DNA from: Nitratireductor sp. B36 | Lineage (GTDB): Bacteria; Pseudomonadota; Alphaproteobacteria; Rhizobiales; Rhizobiaceae | Assembly: GCF_020833685.1 (NCBI RefSeq) | Contig: NZ_JACKZY010000002.1 | Span: 248,001-312,000 of the forward strand | Direction of reading: 5' to 3' | Length of the DNA stretch: 64,000 bases | In this document: positions 32,614 through 42,382 of the stretch, piece after piece | Numbering within the stretch: position 1 is the stretch's first letter | How the letters are laid out: every line of letters starts with the position of its first letter | Notes under the pieces: model-generated | What the model saw: only the letters and a program-made list of their open reading frames with translations | The model's database searches: none | Told to the model about the DNA's origin: nothing | Translations under genes and position numbers: made by a program

Positions 32614-33360
32614 CTAGCGACCTTCGAAGATTGGGAAGAAGCCCTCGGCAAACAGGCCGAGCAATGAGGGAATGGCGAAATAGAGTAGAATGATGCCTCC
32701 GGCGATTACGAACGGCAGGGAGATGAAGTAGATCGGGATTTGGGGCGTAAGCTTGTTGATGAAGCCAATCGCGAGGTTCACCAGGATTGCATAGGCCAGA
32801 AACGGGCTGCCAAGCCGGATCATCACGAAGAAGGCATCGGACAGCGTGTCGGTAATATCGGTCAGGGCCGATTGCGGATCGAACAGGCTTTCAATCGGGG
32901 CCAGCTCATAGGAGACCACAAGTGCGCGGATGATCTGATGATGAAAATCAAGAACGAAAAGCAACATCAGAGCAGACAGTGAAATGAGTGCCGTCAGGGG
33001 TGGCTGGGCCTCGGCCTCTTCAATGGCCGTACCACCCGCGGCCATACCGAAGCCGGAAAACATTGCCATGGATGTACCGATAAACTGCAGCGACAGCACA
33101 TAAAAGCGGGCGATGAGACCAATCAGCGCTCCAATGGCCAGTTCGGAGGCGATCAGCAGGAAGAGGGGCCCAGGTTCATTGGACACATGTGGCGTGATCA
33201 GGTCCCATAGATGCGCCAGCAGGGCCAATGTGGCCGCGACGGCTGCGAACAGGCGGACCTGCATCGGCACACGAACGCTTGAAAGCCCCGGCATAAAGAG
33301 GAAGCAGCCGCCAATGCGGCAGAAAGCAAGAAAGGCGGCCAGGAGCGGGGTTTCCAGCAT
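32614..33360 (-). CDS. fliR: FliR, flagellar export gate protein
   Basis: 248 residues with about six membrane segments. Typical are FCRIGGCFLFMPGLSS near the start, and IGFINKLTPQIPIYFISLPFVIAGGIILLYF in parts near the end. FliR forms the export channel with FliP and FliQ. ATG 33360 begins at the first hydrophobic segment. A 60-base gap separates it from flhA. Confidence 0.95.
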   Translation of the reverse strand: MLETPLLAAFLAFCRIGGCFLFMPGLSSVRVPMQVRLFAAVAATLALLAHLWDLITPHVSNEPGPLFLLIASELAIGALIGLIARFYVLSLQFIGTSMAMFSGFGMAAGGTAIEEAEAQPPLTALISLSALMLLFVLDFHHQIIRALVVSYELAPIESLFDPQSALTDITDTLSDAFFVMIRLGSPFLAYAILVNLAIGFINKLTPQIPIYFISLPFVIAGGIILLYFAIPSLLGLFAEGFFPIFEGR

Positions 33361-33420
33361 GGGCTCACGTCAACGCCGTAATCAATCGGGGGATCAGTCC
33401 CTGGAGACCGGAACCGGTCA

Positions 33421-35508
33421 TCAGGAGATCGAGCCCAATACGCTGAGGTCGACCCCTTTCGCCATTTCCACATGGCTGAGCACGGGAAGCGTGGGGAAGA
33501 GCCGCTCGGTGATCATGCGCACATAGGGGCGTGCCTCTGGCGCTGTGACGAGAACGAAGCGTTCGCCGGCATCGAGGTGTTTGCGAATGGCGGTGCTGGC
33601 TTCCTGCCCGAACTCCTCGAGCTGGCGCGGGTCGATATCGAACTCGCGGATTTCGCCCTTGGCATCACGCTTGAGCGCCTGGTGGAAGGCAAGGTCCCAG
33701 CGGCCGCCGAGCCTGAGGACCTTGAGCGTGTTGCCTTCAGTCAGGTCGCCGCAGATCTGCTGCGCCATCCGAATGCGCACATGCTCCACGATCTGCTCGG
33801 TGCGGCGGATATGCGGGGCAATCTCTGCAATCGCCTCAATGATCAGGTGCAGGTTGCGGATCGAGACGCGCTCGGCCAGGAGCAGTTTCAGCACCGCCTG
33901 CAGGCCGGGATAGGTGATATGGGAGGAGCAGATTTCGTCAGCAAGCTTGCGGTACTCGGGGTCGAGCCGTTCAATCAGCGCCTTCATGTCCTTGTAGGAG
34001 AGGAGCTGGGGCAGGTTGTTGCGGATGACTTCGCTCAGATGGGTGAGCAGCACCGACATGTTGTCGGCGAAGGCATAGCGCTCGCGCTTCAGGTCGTCGG
34101 CAAACATTTCCGGCACTGAGAAGGCGCGCATACCGAACGCAGGTTCCTTTACTTCCTCACCGGGCATGTCCGGCATGCGGTTATTCCCGACGAGCACCAG
34201 AAGCTCTCCCACGCGCATCTGATATTCCGTCACCACGGTGCCGTGGATCTTGATGCGGTAACTCTTGGGCGGAATGGAGTAGTCGTCGGTCAGGCGTACT
34301 TCGGGCACCACAAAACCGTACTGAGCGGCGAACTTCTTGCGCATTTTGCCCATGCGATAGGCGAGCTCCTGATGCGATGCCAGAAGCCGCGTCGAAAGCT
34401 GTTTGCCGATGAGGAGTTCGATCTCGGCCGTTTTCAGTGAAGATTTGACGGAGTTGCGCTCCTCCTCTTCCTGGGAGAGCTGTTCCTGTCGTTGTGCTTC
34501 ATTCTCTTTTTCACGCCGCTGTCGGGCACGCCGTGGCAAGGCGTAGCCTATACCACCCATGATGCCGGCCAGTGCGACGAAGGGAAGGAAGGGGAGCCCG
34601 GGAACAAGGCCGAGCACGGTCAAGAGCATCGCGGCAACGAAGAGCGCACGCGGGTAGGCGCTGAGCTGTCCGAACACCGCCTGATCGGCAGAACCGCGCG
34701 TGCCGCCCTTGGAGACCAGCAGACCCGCCGCAAGAGAGACGATGAGTGCCGGGATTTGCGAGACCAGGCCGTCGCCGACAGAAAGCTTGGTGAAGACATC
34801 TGCCGCTTCGCCGATACTCATATCGTGGCGTGCATATCCGATGGCGATGCCGCCGACGATGTTGATGGCGGTGATGATGAGGCCAGCGATCGCATCGCCG
34901 CGCACGAATTTCGAAGCGCCGTCCATCGCGCCGAAGAAGGAGCTTTCCTCTTCAAGTTCGGCGCGACGACGCTGAGCTTCCTTGTCGTCGATCGTACCGG
35001 CGGAAAGATCGGCGTCGATCGACATCTGCTTGCCGGGAATGGCATCCAGGGTAAAACGGGCGCCGACTTCGGCGATACGCGTCGAACCCTTGGTGATCAC
35101 GACGAAGTTGACCACCACCAGGATCATGAAGACGATCAGGCCGATGACGAAATCACCGCTCATCACCATGCGCGAGAAGCCGCCGATCACATAGCCGGCC
35201 GCGTTGGCTCCTTCATGACCTTCGGACAGGATCACGCGGGTCGTGGCGATGTTGAGCGAGAGGCGCAGCATCGTTGCGATAAGCAGGATGGTAGGGAAGG
35301 AGGAGAAATCCAGTGGCCTTTGAATCCATAGCGCGACCATGAGGATCAGCACAGAAAGCGCTATGGAAAAAGCGAGACCGACGTCGATCAGGAATGCTGG
35401 AATGGGCAGAAAGAGAACAGCCAGAATGATGACGATGCCGATGGCAAAGCCGATGTCGCGGCCGTGCTTTCTCGTCTCTGCACCTGTGATTGCTTCGCTC
35501 AACGCCAT
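33421..35508 (-). CDS. flhA: FlhA, flagellar export gate protein
   Basis: 695 residues, normal for rhizobial FlhA. About eight membrane segments lie in the first 330 residues, the FHIPEP signature region contains [18 protein letters not shown], and a large cytoplasmic domain follows that docks substrates and chaperones. ATG 35508 is preceded by GGGAA; an in-frame GTG at 35544 is less likely. Lies 97 bp downstream of fliQ. Confidence 0.96.
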   Translation of the reverse strand: MALSEAITGAETRKHGRDIGFAIGIVIILAVLFLPIPAFLIDVGLAFSIALSVLILMVALWIQRPLDFSSFPTILLIATMLRLSLNIATTRVILSEGHEGANAAGYVIGGFSRMVMSGDFVIGLIVFMILVVVNFVVITKGSTRIAEVGARFTLDAIPGKQMSIDADLSAGTIDDKEAQRRRAELEEESSFFGAMDGASKFVRGDAIAGLIITAINIVGGIAIGYARHDMSIGEAADVFTKLSVGDGLVSQIPALIVSLAAGLLVSKGGTRGSADQAVFGQLSAYPRALFVAAMLLTVLGLVPGLPFLPFVALAGIMGGIGYALPRRARQRREKENEAQRQEQLSQEEEERNSVKSSLKTAEIELLIGKQLSTRLLASHQELAYRMGKMRKKFAAQYGFVVPEVRLTDDYSIPPKSYRIKIHGTVVTEYQMRVGELLVLVGNNRMPDMPGEEVKEPAFGMRAFSVPEMFADDLKRERYAFADNMSVLLTHLSEVIRNNLPQLLSYKDMKALIERLDPEYRKLADEICSSHITYPGLQAVLKLLLAERVSIRNLHLIIEAIAEIAPHIRRTEQIVEHVRIRMAQQICGDLTEGNTLKVLRLGGRWDLAFHQALKRDAKGEIREFDIDPRQLEEFGQEASTAIRKHLDAGERFVLVTAPEARPYVRMITERLFPTLPVLSHVEMAKGVDLSVLGSIS

Positions 35509-35605
35509 GCCGGTATTCCCACTCAATTCAGGACGCGTTTGCACGTCCGTGTGTGGAAGCTAGCGTCTCAAGCTTGCGTGAAAGAGGAGAGGGGCTGAAA
35601 AAGCT

Positions 35606-35872
35606 TCAGAAGCCGCCTTCAATGCGCTGGAAAATGACGTTGCTGAAACCGGAAATCTGCGATGCGACGAAGGGTGCGGAGAAGGCGACAGCGACGAGGA
35701 TCGCCACGATCTTGGGAACGAAGGTGAGGGTGATTTCCTGCACCTGAGTGAGCGCCTGCACAAGCGCGATCCCGACGCCGACCACCATGGCGACAATCAC
35801 CGCCGGGCTGGAGGCGACCAGAACTGTCCAGATGGCATACTGAACAATATCGAGAGCGTCGGCTTCGTTCAT
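35606..35872 (-). CDS. fliQ: FliQ, flagellar export gate protein
   Basis: 88 residues with two membrane helices (about 15-38 and 52-72) and the family stretch ALTQVQEITLTFVPKI between them. Forms the export gate with FliP and FliR. Starts three bases after the flgD stop. Confidence 0.95.
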   Translation of the reverse strand: MNEADALDIVQYAIWTVLVASSPAVIVAMVVGVGIALVQALTQVQEITLTFVPKIVAILVAVAFSAPFVASQISGFSNVIFQRIEGGF

Positions 35873-35875
35873 CGT

Positions 35876-36274
35876 TCAGCGGATCACGACACCCGGTCCG
35901 ACAGGAATTTTGTCGCCGCTTTCGAGAATGGCCATGACGCCATCGCTATACAGGCGCACCTCGGCCACCTTGCCGGTGGTTTCGCCATCCGCGGAAGTGA
36001 TTTCCCGGCCCACTAGGCTGCCGGCCTGGGCAAGGGCGGAAGCCTGCAGGATCTGGTCGAGCTTGGCATTTGCCTGCACCGACTGCTCGACCTGCGAGAA
36101 CGTGGCAAGCTGTGCCACATAGTCGGTGGATTCCATCGGGCTGGTGGGATCCTGGTTTTTCATCTCCGCGACCAGAAGGCGAAGGAATGCCTGGTAATCG
36201 ACGGTCTGGGGTGCTGCGGTCTGCTGGGTGCCGTTATTGTAGGTCTGGGCGCCTGATGCTGCTTCCACGTTCAT
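35876..36274 (-). CDS. flgD: FlgD, hook-capping protein
   Basis: 132 residues, the short rhizobial form. The hook-cap signature LRLLVAEMKNQDPTSPMESTD and LATFSQVEQSVQAN in the N-terminal half are diagnostic. The C-terminal Ig-like/tudor part present in enteric FlgD is missing, as usual in rhizobia. Lies just after flbT and before fliQ. Confidence 0.94.
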   Translation of the reverse strand: MNVEAASGAQTYNNGTQQTAAPQTVDYQAFLRLLVAEMKNQDPTSPMESTDYVAQLATFSQVEQSVQANAKLDQILQASALAQAGSLVGREITSADGETTGKVAEVRLYSDGVMAILESGDKIPVGPGVVIR

Positions 36275-36277
36275 AGC

Positions 36278-36715
36278 TTACTCTCCTGCAAGGGCGGTGA
36301 CGGGCTCGCTGGTGGTGGATTGCGTGCTTTGCGTCATAATCTCGTCTTCAACGGGATAGAGCGCACGGATTTCCTTCAGAGCATCATACACCTGGCCGTT
36401 CGATACGAGTTCTTCCACATGCTTCAAGCCGGCCCGAATGCGCTCGCTTGTAAAGCTGTTCAAAAGCCGGGGGAGCAACTGAGCGAAGAGCTGACGCGCG
36501 TCGTCTGCATTGTCTGGCGTGATCAGCATTATCTGCACGGTGAAGTACAATTGACGCAGCGGCGTGTGCGCATCTTCTGCCTGAAGAACGTGGTTCTCGA
36601 GGAGGAATTGTACATTGTTCAGGAACTCGAGCGTGACTTTGCGGTCTGTCTTGATGACAGCGCCGTTGACATAGATCTTCTCGTTCGCTTTGAGTGATAT
36701 TTTTAAAGTGCTCAT
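36278..36715 (-). CDS. flbT: FlbT, flagellin synthesis regulator
   Basis: 145 residues. ISLKANEKIYVNGAVIKTDRKVTLEF and the PLRQLYFTVQIMLITPD segment are FlbT hallmarks. In Caulobacter FlbT binds the flagellin mRNA leader and blocks translation until the hook is complete; in Brucella it acts as an activator. Start overlaps the flaF stop (ATGA). Confidence 0.94.
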   Translation of the reverse strand: MSTLKISLKANEKIYVNGAVIKTDRKVTLEFLNNVQFLLENHVLQAEDAHTPLRQLYFTVQIMLITPDNADDARQLFAQLLPRLLNSFTSERIRAGLKHVEELVSNGQVYDALKEIRALYPVEDEIMTQSTQSTTSEPVTALAGE

Positions 36716-37062
36716 TGCTGAATGCCGTCGCGGATGATCTGCGACACCTCGATAAGACCATCAAGGTTCTGCGATCGTCCCTGACGCACCTCTTCTCCCT
36801 CGCGCAGCAGCCATAAGCCGATTGAAATCAGATTGGCTCGGAGCTCTTTGGGTAGCTCGTTTTCCGGATTGCCTAAATCGTCGATGAAGGCAGTCCAGAC
36901 GCGGATCATGAAGTGGATTGCCTCGACGGCTTCCTGCGAGTTCGGGCCCTTGTCGCGCGCGGCCTGAAGAAGATCGATCGAACGGCTCAGAACCTGTTCC
37001 TCCCGATCTCGGGCGTCGGCGAGCGAGTCTGTCTGAACTTCGCTGTAGGAAAACTGGTACAT
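36712..37062 (-). CDS. flaF: FlaF, flagellin assembly/regulation protein
   Basis: 116 residues. MYQFSYSEV and DLLQAARDKGPNSQEAVEAI are typical of FlaF, which is needed for flagellin synthesis or secretion and works opposite FlbT. Four-base overlap with flbT. Confidence 0.94.
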   Translation of the reverse strand: MYQFSYSEVQTDSLADARDREEQVLSRSIDLLQAARDKGPNSQEAVEAIHFMIRVWTAFIDDLGNPENELPKELRANLISIGLWLLREGEEVRQGRSQNLDGLIEVSQIIRDGIQQ

Positions 37063-37098
37063 GTGCTTCCCGTTCGTTTGGTTCCGGCTGTCTGTCGG

Positions 37099-38148
37099 TT
37101 ATCGCAGATAGTTCAAGATGCTGAGCTGCTGCAGGCGTGCGGTCAGTGCGTAGGAGGCGTCGAGCTGGGCTCTCAGATCGTTGACCCGCGTCGCAGCCTC
37201 GTATGGATCTATGCCTTCGCTGTCCTTGATGAGCGTCTTGAACAAATCAACCTGTGTGGAAAGCCGCTCGCTGGCTGCTGAGACCCGGTTTTCGACAATC
37301 CCGGCCTGAGCCTGCGCATTTGCGATCTCGGCAACGGCTTCCCCAACAAGCGTGAGCGCCCTGTCGTAAAGTACCGTGCGCGCTTCCCCACCGAGCGGGC
37401 CGTTGAGGAGGTCGGAAATCGTGGTCGCAACCATGGCCAGCTTACGGATGCCGCTCTCATTGGCCGTCAGAGATGTCTCCGCGGTTTCATTCAGGGTGAT
37501 ACGGCTGGTAATCTTCTGGCTGGAGGCGCTGGACCAGTTGGTCTCCCAACCCGCTCCGACGAACTGGGGTTCCACAAAATTGGTGAGGAAGTCGTCCATG
37601 TCGGCTGCGGTGATATTCGCCGCTGCCGGGTCGTTCTGACTGAAGCCGAACTTGGCCATGAAGGCTGCATCAAAGGCGGCTTTGGCTGGCGAAGCCGGGT
37701 CGTGGAAGTCGGACATCGGCTTGACGTCGGTGTTGATGCCAGCGAACAGATACTCACCATTGAGATTGGTGTTGAGTATGCCGGTGATCGACCTCAACAC
37801 GCGCTCGGCTTCTGCCTGGGAAACCGAGACCTGGTCGATATCAGATTTTGCTGCGGTCAACGAGGCAAGCAGGCTTTGCCCGAGATCGCCAATTTGCGTC
37901 ATAGCATTTTGTGTTGCTGAAAGACGGTTGGCGGCAATCGCGTTTGCGTCGACAAGCCCGTTGAGGCGGTCAATGTTGCGAGTCATCGAAAGGTTGCGGC
38001 CGGCATGGGCACCAAGGGCTACGCCAACATCAGCATGCCGTCCGGTTTGCGACTCCTTCAGTCTTTCAGCCAGCTCAGCCTGCATGCGCATGGTCTGGTA
38101 CCGCAGTGATTGCGACATAGCCAGCGATGAGATGAAGGAGGTTTTCAT
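37099..38148 (-). CDS. flgL: FlgL, hook-filament junction protein
   Basis: 349 residues. N-terminal MKTSFISSLAMSQSLRYQ and helix pairs of the flagellin/HAP3 type, with GEYLFAGINTDVKP in the middle and the C-terminal helix ending QLSILNYLR. Starts 11 bases after flgK. Confidence 0.93.
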   Translation of the reverse strand: MKTSFISSLAMSQSLRYQTMRMQAELAERLKESQTGRHADVGVALGAHAGRNLSMTRNIDRLNGLVDANAIAANRLSATQNAMTQIGDLGQSLLASLTAAKSDIDQVSVSQAEAERVLRSITGILNTNLNGEYLFAGINTDVKPMSDFHDPASPAKAAFDAAFMAKFGFSQNDPAAANITAADMDDFLTNFVEPQFVGAGWETNWSSASSQKITSRITLNETAETSLTANESGIRKLAMVATTISDLLNGPLGGEARTVLYDRALTLVGEAVAEIANAQAQAGIVENRVSAASERLSTQVDLFKTLIKDSEGIDPYEAATRVNDLRAQLDASYALTARLQQLSILNYLR

Positions 38149-38159
38149 GGTCGGTCTTT

Positions 38160-39620
38160 CTACCGGGTCGCCTGCATCAGCGTAGAGAGCATTTCGTCGA
38201 TGATTGAGATGAGCCGCGCTGAGGCTTCGTAGGCATTTTCGAGATCGAGCAACAACGCCATTTCATTATCGACGTTCACGCCTGTTGCGTTCGAGAGTGC
38301 AGTTGCGGTTCGTACGGCCAGAGCTTCCTTGCCTTCAGCACCGCTGGCCGCCTCCTTGCGACTGGCTTCCAGCCAGCCGACGGAATCGAACGAGAACGCG
38401 GTCACGCTCCTGTTTGTGTCGAGACCGGCCAGAGGATCAAATGCCATCGGTTCGTCGAGGCGTTGCGAGTAGGCGAGGAGCAGGTCCGAGTAGGATGCCG
38501 CGCCGCTTGTGTTGTGCAGATAGGCCGCGCCATTGGCACCGCCGTCACGCAGGAGCGAGGGGTTTCCTCCAGTGCTCTTGTCGAACGCTGTATTGATACG
38601 GATTGCTCCGGCCAATCCGTCAATGAGCGTGCCTGCGGGTGGGATGCCGGGGCCGCCGGCCCAGGTAAACAGGCCTGCCATGTCAGGCTGGGTGGCGCTT
38701 GGATCCGTCTCGGCAAAGGCCGTGATCAGGCCGCGTGCGACCTCGTCGAGTTGACGCTGCATCTGCAGCGCAGTCTCGTCGCGCAACTGCAGCGCAGCCG
38801 CTATCGAGCCTTTTGCACTCGTGTTTCCACCCACGCCGGGCACCAACGGGACGCCGTCAACATAGACAGAGTTTCCGGTCGTGCCTGGCCCATAGCTTGT
38901 GTTCGGAGTGAATGTGACAGGCCGGGGAATAGTCTCAAACAAGGTGGCACCGTCGGCGGTGACGATGACCATATCGTTTCCGGAACGCGTCGTCGTCGAG
39001 ATGGCGACATATTCGGAAATCTTCTTGAGGAGTGCTCCCCGCCTATCCAGCGCGTCCGAAACGTCGCGGCCGCTTCGCGTGCCATTGACGATTTCCGTAT
39101 TGACGGTTTCGAATTCGCCGAGAAGGTAATTAAGATCTTCAACCGCTGTCGCGATATCCCGATCTGCATCTGCCCGGAAATTCTGTACCGATCTGGCGCC
39201 GTCATTGAGTGACCGCACCACCTGCTTGGCAGCCTGAACAGCGCTTTCTGCAAGCGTCGTGTTGGACGGCGTGGCCGCGTAAAGCTGCAAAGCCTCCTGC
39301 AACTTGCTGATCGCGGTGGCCGGCGCATTCGCATCGTCAACGCCATTGACGGTGAGGCGCATGGTGTCGAGCCCGCCGGACATGGCCTTCTGACCTTGCC
39401 AGGCCGATATCGCGAAAAGGTTTTGTCTGAAGAGAACTTCGTCGGCCGCGCGCCGAATCTGGACGACGCGCGCCCCGGGGCCCATGCTGGATAGGAGCGC
39501 GCTGCGATGCGCGTAGTCCGGATTGCTGGCTTCCGAAACGTTGCGAGAGACAACGGTGGTCTGGCGCGAGGTGTTGAAAAGCGCCGTCTGCGCAATGTTC
39601 AGTGCAGATGTCAGGGACAT
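38160..39620 (-). CDS. flgK: FlgK, hook-filament junction protein
   Basis: 486 residues. N-terminal MSLTSALNIAQTALFNTSRQ, then NVSEASNPDYAHRSA (rod/hook consensus), and the C-terminal GVNVDNEMALLLDLENAYEASARLISIIDEM (in parts), all typical. Lies 37 bases after flgE in a flgE-flgK-flgL run. Confidence 0.94.
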   Translation of the reverse strand: MSLTSALNIAQTALFNTSRQTTVVSRNVSEASNPDYAHRSALLSSMGPGARVVQIRRAADEVLFRQNLFAISAWQGQKAMSGGLDTMRLTVNGVDDANAPATAISKLQEALQLYAATPSNTTLAESAVQAAKQVVRSLNDGARSVQNFRADADRDIATAVEDLNYLLGEFETVNTEIVNGTRSGRDVSDALDRRGALLKKISEYVAISTTTRSGNDMVIVTADGATLFETIPRPVTFTPNTSYGPGTTGNSVYVDGVPLVPGVGGNTSAKGSIAAALQLRDETALQMQRQLDEVARGLITAFAETDPSATQPDMAGLFTWAGGPGIPPAGTLIDGLAGAIRINTAFDKSTGGNPSLLRDGGANGAAYLHNTSGAASYSDLLLAYSQRLDEPMAFDPLAGLDTNRSVTAFSFDSVGWLEASRKEAASGAEGKEALAVRTATALSNATGVNVDNEMALLLDLENAYEASARLISIIDEMLSTLMQATR

Positions 39621-39657
39621 TTACGTTCTTCCACTCCCCCGTTCCGGAAACCCAGGC

Positions 39658-40914
39658 TTAGCGTTTCAGATTGACCAGAAGTTCCATCAGTTCGGAACCT
39701 GTCTGAAACGATTTCGAATTGGCGGTATAGTTGCGCTGAGCCTCGATCATGTCGGTCAGCTCTGTGGCGATGTCGACGTTGGAACGCTCCACAGCCCCCG
39801 GAGTTACCTTGCCAAGGCCGCCGGTTCCCGAAAAGCCCAACTGCACGCCGCCCGAATCCGCACTTTCGGAGAAGACGTTGCCGGTAATGACCTTCAACTG
39901 ATCGGGGCTCTGCACATTGGCAAGAGGAATACGGTACAAAGCCCGCCGGGAGCCATCAGCGTATTGCGCGAAGATCGTCCCGTCCTCGGAGATCTCGACG
40001 CTGTCGATTGCATAGGGTGCGCTTCCATCCACCTCGCCGGTGACCGAGAACCCGGTATCGAGCTGGGTCATGTCGGAAAGGTCGATGGTCAGCGTGTCGC
40101 CGCCAGGCACCGTCAGAGAGATATCCGTGGGGCTCGCGCCATCGAGTTTGCCGTTGGTGGGATCGAAGGTGAGCGTTGTCGTCGCCAATGCCGGATTTGC
40201 GTAGGGAAACGACGTGTTGGGTGCCGCATCAGCGCGGTCGTACACAGCGACTTCCCACGTGTCCGCACCTGTCTTGGTCATATAGACGTCGAGCAGTTGC
40301 TTGCCGCCCAGGTTGTCGTAGGCGACCAGCGAAGTCTTGTGGGTGTACTGAGCGGTCGCAGCATTGGCAGAAGGCAGATCCGCTGCCGCCACAACGTCAG
40401 AGCTTGACGGAAGGTTGGCCGTGAGCGTTCCGTTGCGCGATGGGGTGGCCACCAGCTCCGATTGCGCGATTGTTACAGCCTCAAGCCCGGCGTAACCGTT
40501 TGCGGTGACCGCTGGGACGCCGTTGGCGTAGCTGTAGCCCATGAGTTTATAGCCGGCCGCGTTGACGAGCTCACCGTTTGAGTTGGGCACGAAGGAGCCG
40601 GCGCGGGTGAGAAAGGGCTGACCATTGGTGCCCTGAACGACAAAGAAGCCATTGCCCTCAATGGCAAGGTCCGTTCCAGACGTGGTGTATTGCAGCGGTC
40701 CGGACTTGGAAATTTCATAGCGGATCGACGTGGTCACACCGCCGGAGTTGTAGGAGCCGCCAGAGGACGGCAGAACAAGCGAGGAAAATTCCGCTTTCGC
40801 GCGCTTGTACCCATTTGTGCTGGAGTTGGCGATGTTGTCGGCGACGGTGGACAACCGGTTGGATTGTGCCGCCATGCCGGAAACACCGGTACGCATCATG
40901 CCGTAAAGGCCCAT
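39658..40914 (-). CDS. flgE: FlgE, flagellar hook protein
   Basis: 418 residues. Starts MGLYGMMRTGVSGMAAQSNR, has the ANSSTNGYKRAK rod/hook motif, the FlgE middle (YDNLGGKQLLDVYMTKTGAD) and the C-terminal VERSNVDIATELTDMIEAQR hook signature. ATG 40914 fits the family start; an upstream ATG at 40929 adds five residues. Rem lies upstream by 99 bp. Confidence 0.96.
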   Translation of the reverse strand: MGLYGMMRTGVSGMAAQSNRLSTVADNIANSSTNGYKRAKAEFSSLVLPSSGGSYNSGGVTTSIRYEISKSGPLQYTTSGTDLAIEGNGFFVVQGTNGQPFLTRAGSFVPNSNGELVNAAGYKLMGYSYANGVPAVTANGYAGLEAVTIAQSELVATPSRNGTLTANLPSSSDVVAAADLPSANAATAQYTHKTSLVAYDNLGGKQLLDVYMTKTGADTWEVAVYDRADAAPNTSFPYANPALATTTLTFDPTNGKLDGASPTDISLTVPGGDTLTIDLSDMTQLDTGFSVTGEVDGSAPYAIDSVEISEDGTIFAQYADGSRRALYRIPLANVQSPDQLKVITGNVFSESADSGGVQLGFSGTGGLGKVTPGAVERSNVDIATELTDMIEAQRNYTANSKSFQTGSELMELLVNLKR

Positions 40915-41013
40915 CGGAAGTCTCCTCATAGTCTACGCCGATCACGGTCAAGGTAGGAGGCGTGACTTGCGTGAAACTGGTGGTGGCACTTTCTGAAGAA
41001 AAAAATTGGCGGA

Positions 41014-41688
41014 TCAGATGTCCGCCAGCCGGTAGCCAAGGTAGCGTTTGGAGTCGATCGGGTCGAACCCAAGCTTCTCGCGCAACTTCTTGCGCAATTT
41101 GCTGATGTGACTTTCCACCACGTTCTCTTCGACGTCCTCATCAAAGATGCCGTAGATGGCATTGAAGATCTGCGTCTTGGTCACCCGGCGTGTGGGGTTG
41201 CTCGCCAGATATTCCAGGATCCTGCGCTCACGGCGGGGCAGGGGAAGCGGTTGCCCCTCGATTTCCGGATCGCGCCCGTCGAAATAGATTCGCATGGTGC
41301 CGATTTCCGTGAAGGTGGCCGTTTCCTGCTGGGCGCGGCGGCGGATGGCTGTGATGCGCGCGAGGATCTCGCGGATGTGGACCGGCTTGCGAACAACATC
41401 GTCGACACCCCACTCGAACATGCGCAGCGTATCGTCGAGCGAATTGCGTTCACTCAGAGCAATCAACGGTGCGGTGGAGCGCTCACGAATGCGCTGAGCC
41501 CGAATGCTGCCTCCATCGCATTGGCCGAGCAAGAAAGCGCTCACGGCCTTGAGTTCATCATCCGGAACAGTCTCGACCCATTCGCCGAATTCGTCTGGTG
41601 CGAATCCTGCGCTCGCAACCCCTTCACGATTGAAAAGTGAGTGATAACCTTCAGTCACCAACTCACGCTCGTCTATCACGACAATCAC
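41014..41688 (-). CDS. ftcR: Rem/FtcR, OmpR-type flagellar transcription activator
   Basis: 224 residues. A receiver-like N-terminal domain and an OmpR-type winged helix (about 130-220: [35 protein letters not shown]). Known homologues (Rem in Sinorhizobium, FtcR in Brucella) activate class III flagellar genes such as flgE. The third-strand Asp of true receivers is not at the expected place ([10 protein letters not shown]), so phosphorylation is doubtful. GTG start at 41688 follows GGAGG by eight bases. Confidence 0.92.
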   Translation of the reverse strand: MIVVIDERELVTEGYHSLFNREGVASAGFAPDEFGEWVETVPDDELKAVSAFLLGQCDGGSIRAQRIRERSTAPLIALSERNSLDDTLRMFEWGVDDVVRKPVHIREILARITAIRRRAQQETATFTEIGTMRIYFDGRDPEIEGQPLPLPRRERRILEYLASNPTRRVTKTQIFNAIYGIFDEDVEENVVESHISKLRKKLREKLGFDPIDSKRYLGYRLADI

Positions 41689-41827
41689 CGGCCCGCCCTC
41701 CGAATCAACTTATGTATCAAGTGGTAACTGGTCGGGCGAATCACGCACAACTATGAAATCTCAGGAGTCAATATTGGGGAGTCTGAAAGTCAGGCCTTTT
41801 GGATCCTGTTCGAAAAAATAATTTCAA

Positions 41828-42382
41828 TCAGGGATTGCAGAAGCGGCGTGCCTCCGGTGTCCAGGCTCCAAAGCCCGTGGCAACCATATTGGCAATCACA
41901 CGGCAAACGTATCTTTTCTGCGCTGGATCGTTATCAGGGCCTGCGTGATAGCGCGCGACAGCCATCGACCACGAGCCATGGCGTTGCTTGAGCTGGACCA
42001 AAAACCGGGCGGCATAATCGACGTTCTGGCGCGGGTCCAACATGGATCGCAAATTCTGGAATTTCTCGCCATGGTAGTGGTAATTGATCTGCATGCAGCC
42101 CAGATCGATAAGTTTCTTACCTTCGCTACGAGCGCGCTCAAAGCTGCGAATTGCATCCCCCGCGCTACGCGCGAAGACTGCCTTCCCCTCGATGTTCAGC
42201 GCGTAGGGTTGCAAGCTTCCCTTCACGCCCGTTTCCGTGAGGCCGACGGCATAAAGGATCCCGGGGGGGACACGGTACTTTTCCGCCGCGCGAAGGATTT
42301 CACCCTCACAGGCATTGCCGGCGGCCTGGGCACTGCTGGCCATTGCCGAAAGGCTAAATATAAACGCCGCTATGAGACGCAT
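41828..42382 (-). CDS. Flagellar lytic transglycosylase (SLT domain)
   Basis: 184 residues. Signal peptide MRLIAAFIFSLSAMASSAQA, then an SLT fold: catalytic Glu in YAVGLTETGVKG, IDLGCMQINYHYH and VARYHAGP. It should open peptidoglycan for rod passage, replacing the missing FlgJ muramidase. Its start overlaps the fliK end by 29 bases. ATG 42382 begins at the signal peptide; AGGA lies about 12 bases upstream. Confidence 0.88.
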   Translation of the reverse strand: MRLIAAFIFSLSAMASSAQAAGNACEGEILRAAEKYRVPPGILYAVGLTETGVKGSLQPYALNIEGKAVFARSAGDAIRSFERARSEGKKLIDLGCMQINYHYHGEKFQNLRSMLDPRQNVDYAARFLVQLKQRHGSWSMAVARYHAGPDNDPAQKRYVCRVIANMVATGFGAWTPEARRFCNP

